In this document: positions 60,088 through 64,000 of the stretch, in pieces
How positions within the stretch are numbered: position 1 is the stretch's first letter
Layout of the letters: each line of letters opens with the position of its first letter
Source of the DNA: Lentzea xinjiangensis
Lineage (GTDB): Bacteria > Actinomycetota > Actinomycetes > Mycobacteriales > Pseudonocardiaceae
Length of the DNA stretch: 64,000 nt
NCBI RefSeq assembly: GCF_900110955.1
Contig: NZ_FOFR01000008.1
Location: 62,001 to 126,000, forward strand
Direction of reading: 5' to 3'
Position numbers and translations under genes: made by a program
The notes under the pieces: generated by a model
The model's database searches: none
The model's input: the letters and a program-made list of their open reading frames with translations, nothing else
Told to the model about the DNA's origin: nothing

Positions 60088-61086
60088 ATGAGCCACCACC
60101 TGCGCAGGCTCGCCTTCTACCTGACGGCGCTGTGGGCGGCGGTGACGCTGAACTTCGTCATCCCGCGGATGCTGCCGGGCAACCCGGTCGACATCCTCAT
60201 GGCCAAGCTCCAGCAGCGCGGCGGGAGCGTCGACCCCGCGGCTCGCACGGCCTACGAGACGCTGCTCGGCACCGGCGGGCGCGAGTCGTTCGCCGAGGAG
60301 TACCTCGCGTACCTGGGCAACCTGCTGCGCGGCGACCTCGGGGTGTCGGTCAGCGCGTTCCCGGCGGAGGTCTCCGAGGTGATCGCCGGGTCGTTGCCGT
60401 GGACGGTCGTGCTGGTCGGGCTCGCCACGCTGCTGTCGTTCCTGCTCGGCGTCGGGCTCGGCGCGGTCGCCGGCTGGAGGCGCGGCACCTGGCTCGACTC
60501 GCTGGTGCCGGCGACCACGATGCTCTCGGCGGTGCCGTACTTCTGGCTGGCGCTGATCCTCGTCGCCGCGCTCTCGTCCGGTCTCGGCTGGTTCCCGCTC
60601 AACGGCGGTTACGACGTCGTCCTGGACCCCGGCTGGAGTGCGGAGTTCATCGGCTCGGCGCTGTACCACGGCACGTTGCCCGCGCTGACGATCGTGCTGT
60701 CGTCGGTCGGCGGCTGGCTGCTCGGCATGCGCAACATGATGGTCTCGGTGATGTCGGAGGACTACGTGCTCACCGCGCGGGCCAAGGGGCTCACCGACAG
60801 CCGGGTCATGATCCGGTACGCCGCGCGCAACGCCGTGCTGCCCTCCGTCGCGGGGTTCGCCATCTCGCTGGGGTTCGTGGTGTCCGGGTCGATCGTCACC
60901 GAGCAGGTGTTCTCCTACCCCGGCATCGGGTCGAAGCTGCTGCAAGCCGTGCAGAACAACGACTACGCGCTGATGCAGGGCATCTTCCTGGTGATCACGG
61001 TCGCGGTGCTCGGCGCCAACCTGCTCGTCGACGTGCTGTACGGCCTGATCGACGCCCGCACCAGGGATCGGAGCACGGTGTCATGA
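60088..61086 (+). CDS. ABC transporter permease (DppB type)
   Basis: A 332-residue permease with about six membrane segments. FVIPRMLPGNPVDILMAKL is the typical DppB start and DYVLTARAKGLTDSRVMIRYAARN (in part) its ATPase-docking EAA-like loop. ATG two bases after the binding-protein stop. Confidence 0.93.
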   Translation: MSHHLRRLAFYLTALWAAVTLNFVIPRMLPGNPVDILMAKLQQRGGSVDPAARTAYETLLGTGGRESFAEEYLAYLGNLLRGDLGVSVSAFPAEVSEVIAGSLPWTVVLVGLATLLSFLLGVGLGAVAGWRRGTWLDSLVPATTMLSAVPYFWLALILVAALSSGLGWFPLNGGYDVVLDPGWSAEFIGSALYHGTLPALTIVLSSVGGWLLGMRNMMVSVMSEDYVLTARAKGLTDSRVMIRYAARNAVLPSVAGFAISLGFVVSGSIVTEQVFSYPGIGSKLLQAVQNNDYALMQGIFLVITVAVLGANLLVDVLYGLIDARTRDRSTVS

Positions 61087-62762
61087 CCTGGACCGCCAAG
61101 CTCGTCAGCGGCCTCTGCCTGGCCGCCGCCATCGTCCTCTTCGGCCTCCTCGGCCCGCTGCTCACCGGCGACCCGGCCACGATCAGGGACGTCGGCCTCA
61201 CCCCGCCCGGCGGCGAGCACCTCCTCGGCACCACGCTCACCGGCCAGGACGTCCTCGCCCAGCTCGCGCACGCCACCCGCGGGTCGCTGTGGATCGGGCT
61301 GCTGGTGGGCGTTCTGGCGACGGTGCTGTCCGGGCTCTTCGGCATCGTCGGCGCCTACGCGGGCGGGGTGGCCGACGAGGTGTTCTCGCTGTTCTCCAAC
61401 GTGGTGCTGGTGATCCCCGGACTGCCGCTGGTCATCGTCGTGGCCGGGTTCGTCCCGGCCGAGCGGCGCGGCACGTGGACGATCGCGCTGGTGCTCGCGT
61501 TCACCGGGTGGGCGGCGGCCGCCCGCGTGCTGCGGGCGCAGACGTTGTCGTTGCGCAACCGGGACTACGTGGCCGCGGCGCGGGTGTCCGGCGAGAAGAC
61601 CTGGCGGGTGATCTGCGTGGAGATCCTGCCGAACCTGCTGCCGGTCGTGGCCTCCCAGTTCGTGTTCGCCGTCGTGCTGGCCATCCTCAGCGAGGCGGGG
61701 CTGTCGTTCCTCGGCCTCGGCGCCGCGGACTCGTCGACGCTCGGCACGATGCTCTACTACGCCCAGAACGGCTTCGCGCTGCAACGGGAGGCGTGGTGGT
61801 GGTTCGTCCCGCCGGGACTGGTCATCGCCCTGTTCGGCGGGGCGCTCGCGCTCGTCAACTTCGGCATCGACGAGATCGTCAACCCGAGGTTGCGCGACCG
61901 CGGCCGCCGCGAGCGCGACGTGGTCGCGGTCCGGGCACAGGTCGCCCCCGCCGAACCGGACGCCGTGCTGACCGTCAGGAACCTCGACGTCGTCTACCGG
62001 ACGGCGCGACCGGTGCACGCGGTGAAGAACGTGTCGCTGACCCTGCGCCGGGGCGAGGTGCTGGGCCTCGCCGGGGAGTCCGGCTGCGGCAAGACCACGC
62101 TGGCCTACGCGGTCAACCGGCTGCACCGGCCGCCGGCCGAGGTCACGTCCGGGTCCGTCGCCCTGGAGGACGTCGACGTGCTGGCGCTCGGACCGGAGGA
62201 GCTGCGGCGGTTCCGCTGGGTCCGGCTCTCCATGGTGTTCCAGGGCGCCATGAACTCGCTGAACCCGGTCACCCCGATCCGGGCGCAGCTGCAGGACGTG
62301 CTGCGCACCCACCGGCCGGACCTGTCCGCTTCCGGCCGCGAGCTGCGGTGCGCGGAAGTGCTCCGGCTCGTCGGCGTCGACCCGGCCAGGCTCGGCGCCT
62401 ACCCGCACGAGCTGTCCGGCGGGATGCGGCAACGGGTCATGATCGCCATGGCGCTCCTGCTCGACCCGCAGGTCATGATCATGGACGAGCCCACCACCGC
62501 GCTCGACGTCCTGGTGCAGCGCGAGATCCTGAACGAGATCAAGCGGCTGCGCGACGAGCTGGGCTTCGCCGTCGTGTTCATCACGCACGACCTGCCGCTG
62601 CTGCTGGAGCTCGCCGACCGGATCGCGGTGATGCGCGACGGCGAGGTGGTCGAGCACGCCACCGCGGAGGAGCTGTACCTGCGGCCCCGGCACCCGTACA
62701 CCCGTGAGCTGCTGGCGTCGTTCCCCAGCCTGACCGGCGAGCGAGGAGCGCTGCTCAGATGA
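61083..62762 (+). CDS. ABC transporter permease-ATPase fusion (DppC-DppD)
   Basis: A 559-residue protein that joins two subunits normally made separately. Residues about 1-275 are a DppC-type permease (LLGTTLTGQDVLAQLAHATR, RNRDYVAAARVSGEKTWR, LSFLGLGAADSSTLG). After a linker of about 20 charged residues, residues about 297-559 are a DppD-type ATPase with Walker A GESGCGKTT, LSGGMRQRVMIAMALLLDP and Walker B VMIMDEPTTALD. The frame is continuous and both domains are complete, so this is a real fusion, not an error. ATGA overlap with the permease. Confidence 0.92.
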   Translation: MTWTAKLVSGLCLAAAIVLFGLLGPLLTGDPATIRDVGLTPPGGEHLLGTTLTGQDVLAQLAHATRGSLWIGLLVGVLATVLSGLFGIVGAYAGGVADEVFSLFSNVVLVIPGLPLVIVVAGFVPAERRGTWTIALVLAFTGWAAAARVLRAQTLSLRNRDYVAAARVSGEKTWRVICVEILPNLLPVVASQFVFAVVLAILSEAGLSFLGLGAADSSTLGTMLYYAQNGFALQREAWWWFVPPGLVIALFGGALALVNFGIDEIVNPRLRDRGRRERDVVAVRAQVAPAEPDAVLTVRNLDVVYRTARPVHAVKNVSLTLRRGEVLGLAGESGCGKTTLAYAVNRLHRPPAEVTSGSVALEDVDVLALGPEELRRFRWVRLSMVFQGAMNSLNPVTPIRAQLQDVLRTHRPDLSASGRELRCAEVLRLVGVDPARLGAYPHELSGGMRQRVMIAMALLLDPQVMIMDEPTTALDVLVQREILNEIKRLRDELGFAVVFITHDLPLLLELADRIAVMRDGEVVEHATAEELYLRPRHPYTRELLASFPSLTGERGALLR

Positions 62763-63514
62763 CCACCCTCGAAGCCCGCGGGCTCACCAAGAGGTTCCAC
62801 CGGACCTGCGCGGTCGACGACGTCTCGTTCACCCTCGCACCCGGCCGCACGGTCGCGCTCGTCGGCGGGTCGGGGTCCGGCAAGTCGACGGTCGCGCGGA
62901 TGATCGCCCGGCTCATCCGGCCGACGTCCGGGGAGATCGCTCTCACCGGCCAGGACGGCAGGCCCGTTCCTCGGCGGGCGCACCGCGACCACGTGCAGAT
63001 GATCTTCCAGGACCCGTTCGCCTCGCTCAACCCGTTCCACACCGTCGAGCACCACCTGGCGCGGCCGTTGCGGCTGCACGGGCGTTCCGCCACGGAGGTG
63101 CCCGAGCTGCTGGAACGGGTGAGCCTCACCGCGGACCTCGCGCGCCGGCGCCCCCACGAGCTGTCCGGCGGGCAACGGCAACGGGTGGCCATCGCCCGCG
63201 CGCTCGCCCCGGGCGCCAAGGTGATCATCGCGGACGAGCCGGTGTCCATGCTGGACGTCTCCGTCCGGCTGGGCGTGCTCAAGCTGCTCGCCCGGCTGCA
63301 ACGCGAGGAGGACCTCGCCGTCCTCTACATCACGCACGACCTCGCCACCGCACGGCACTTCTCCGACGAGGTCCTCGTGATGCACCGGGGGCGGATCGTC
63401 GAACGCGGCCCGAGCGACGACGTGCTGACGCGTCCGCGAGACCCGTACACCCGGTTGCTGGCCGCCGCCGCACCCGACCCCGAAGCCCGTTTCCGCCAGG
63501 GAGGAAAACCTTGA
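62759..63514 (+). CDS. ABC transporter ATPase (DppF type)
   Basis: A 251-residue ATPase: Walker A VGGSGSGKSTVARM, Q-loop MIFQDPFASLNP, signature HELSGGQRQRVAIARAL, Walker B VIIADEPVSMLD, H-loop YITHDLATARH. Second ATPase of the transporter. It lacks the long C-terminal oligopeptide-binding-associated region of many DppF proteins. 4-base overlaps on both sides. Confidence 0.93.
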   Translation: MTTLEARGLTKRFHRTCAVDDVSFTLAPGRTVALVGGSGSGKSTVARMIARLIRPTSGEIALTGQDGRPVPRRAHRDHVQMIFQDPFASLNPFHTVEHHLARPLRLHGRSATEVPELLERVSLTADLARRRPHELSGGQRQRVAIARALAPGAKVIIADEPVSMLDVSVRLGVLKLLARLQREEDLAVLYITHDLATARHFSDEVLVMHRGRIVERGPSDDVLTRPRDPYTRLLAAAAPDPEARFRQGGKP

Positions 63515-64000
63515 TCCGCCAGTACCTGCACGACGGCTGGCAGCTCACCGCGACGACGGCCGAGGTGCCGGACAACGTCAGGGGCAGAACCGTGCCCGCG
63601 ACGGTGCCCGGCAGCACCCACCTCGACCTGCTCGCGTCCGGGCTGATCACCGACCCCTTCCTCGACCAGGCGGAGGCGGAGCTGACCTGGATGCACCGCG
63701 CGGACTGGCGCTACGACACCAGCTTCCTGGCCGCCGCCGTCGCTCCGGGCGAACGAGTCGACCTCGTGTTCGACGGACTGGACACCGTGGCGGCGGTCGA
63801 GCTCAACGGCCACCTGGCCGGGCGGACCGCGAACATGCACCGCGGCTACCGCTTCGACGTGCGGCGGTTCCTCGTGGACGGTGCCAACGAGCTGGCCGTG
63901 TCGTTCTCCTCCGCCCTGACGCACGCGGAGGAGACGCAGGCCGCGCTCGGCCGCAGGGCGCACGTCAACGCGCACCCGTTCAACATGATCCGCAAGATGG
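63511..64000 (+). CDS. GH2 beta-mannosidase-like enzyme, N-terminal part (cut by window edge)
   Basis: About 163 codons of a GH2 enzyme, running off the window. LHDGWQLTATT, TVPGSTHLDLLASGLITDPF, TWMHRADWRYDTSF, DLVFDGLDTVAAVELNGH and FNMIRKM are the sugar-binding N-domain blocks of GH2 beta-mannosidases. The start is TTG 63511 with GGGAGG before it and a 4-base overlap (TTGA) with the ATPase stop. No signal peptide: it would hydrolyse imported oligosaccharides in the cytoplasm. The active-site Glu residues lie outside the window. Confidence 0.87.
   Translation, partial: MIRQYLHDGWQLTATTAEVPDNVRGRTVPATVPGSTHLDLLASGLITDPFLDQAEAELTWMHRADWRYDTSFLAAAVAPGERVDLVFDGLDTVAAVELNGHLAGRTANMHRGYRFDVRRFLVDGANELAVSFSSALTHAEETQAALGRRAHVNAHPFNMIRKM

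Noticed and set aside
1-64000. CRISPR arrays, tRNA/rRNA genes, transposases, phage genes
   Set aside because: No regularly spaced repeats, cloverleaf-like sequence, transposase motifs or terminal inverted repeats were noticed. This was reading by eye, so a short RNA could still be missed.

Overview
The sequence is very GC-rich, with the strong third-position GC bias and GTG/ATG/TTG starts of a filamentous actinomycete. Gene content (secreted Tat-type glycosidases, many LacI/ROK regulators, CUT1 and CUT2 sugar transporters, a compact biosynthetic operon pair) fits a Pseudonocardiales-like genome such as Lentzea or Saccharothrix; the genus is an inference. No rRNA, tRNA, CRISPR array, insertion sequence or phage gene was seen.

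Bases 1-2877 hold the end of a LacI regulator and a GH3 glycosidase, closed by a strong hairpin. Bases 3030-18784 hold the most unusual block: two divergent, tightly overlapping operons, nine genes leftward and six rightward. Leftward are two DegT-type aminotransferases, two SAM methyltransferases, a UbiA-type membrane prenyltransferase, a protoporphyrinogen-oxidase-like flavoprotein, two acyl-AMP/CoA ligases and an odd CoA-transferase-like protein. Rightward are two Gfo/Idh/MocA oxidoreductases, a sugar-isomerase-like TIM barrel, an M20 hydrolase, an Ldh-family dehydrogenase and a small unknown protein. No PKS, NRPS, terpene synthase, cyclitol synthase or glycosyltransferase is present. It reads as a biosynthetic cluster joining an amino-sugar or aminocyclitol arm to an activated-acid and prenyl arm; I cannot name the product.

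Bases 18796-23464 are a mixed interval: an EF-hand protein, a nucleotide-sugar dehydrogenase, two small secreted proteins and a divergent deiminase-fold enzyme. Bases 23457-33966 are a complete L-rhamnose system: LacI repressor, CUT2 ABC transporter, mutarotase, isomerase, aldolase/dehydrogenase fusion and kinase. Bases 33983-50873 carry matching extracellular enzymes: GDSL esterase, GH78 rhamnosidase, an esterase-GH5-FnIII-CBM2 protein, two PL11 rhamnogalacturonan lyases, a CE7 esterase and a beta-propeller protein. Together these look like a locus for eating rhamnogalacturonan I and associated hemicellulose. Bases 49485-56597 form one leftward operon (CUT1 transporter, Gfo/Idh enzyme, PmoA-like protein, cupin, beta-propeller). 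Bases 57053-64000 hold a ROK regulator and a divergent oligopeptide-type ABC transporter feeding a GH2 mannosidase-like enzyme cut off by the window edge.

Regulation is unusually readable. Copies of a TTGAAACGTTTCAA-like palindrome sit before the rhamnose transporter, its LacI gene, the rhamnosidase and one lyase. A second 14-mer, GGAAAACGCTT(T/A)CC, precedes both the other lyase and the CUT1 operon. A 20-base palindrome containing TGGGAGCGCTCCCA, the CebR-type operator core, precedes the GH5 protein.
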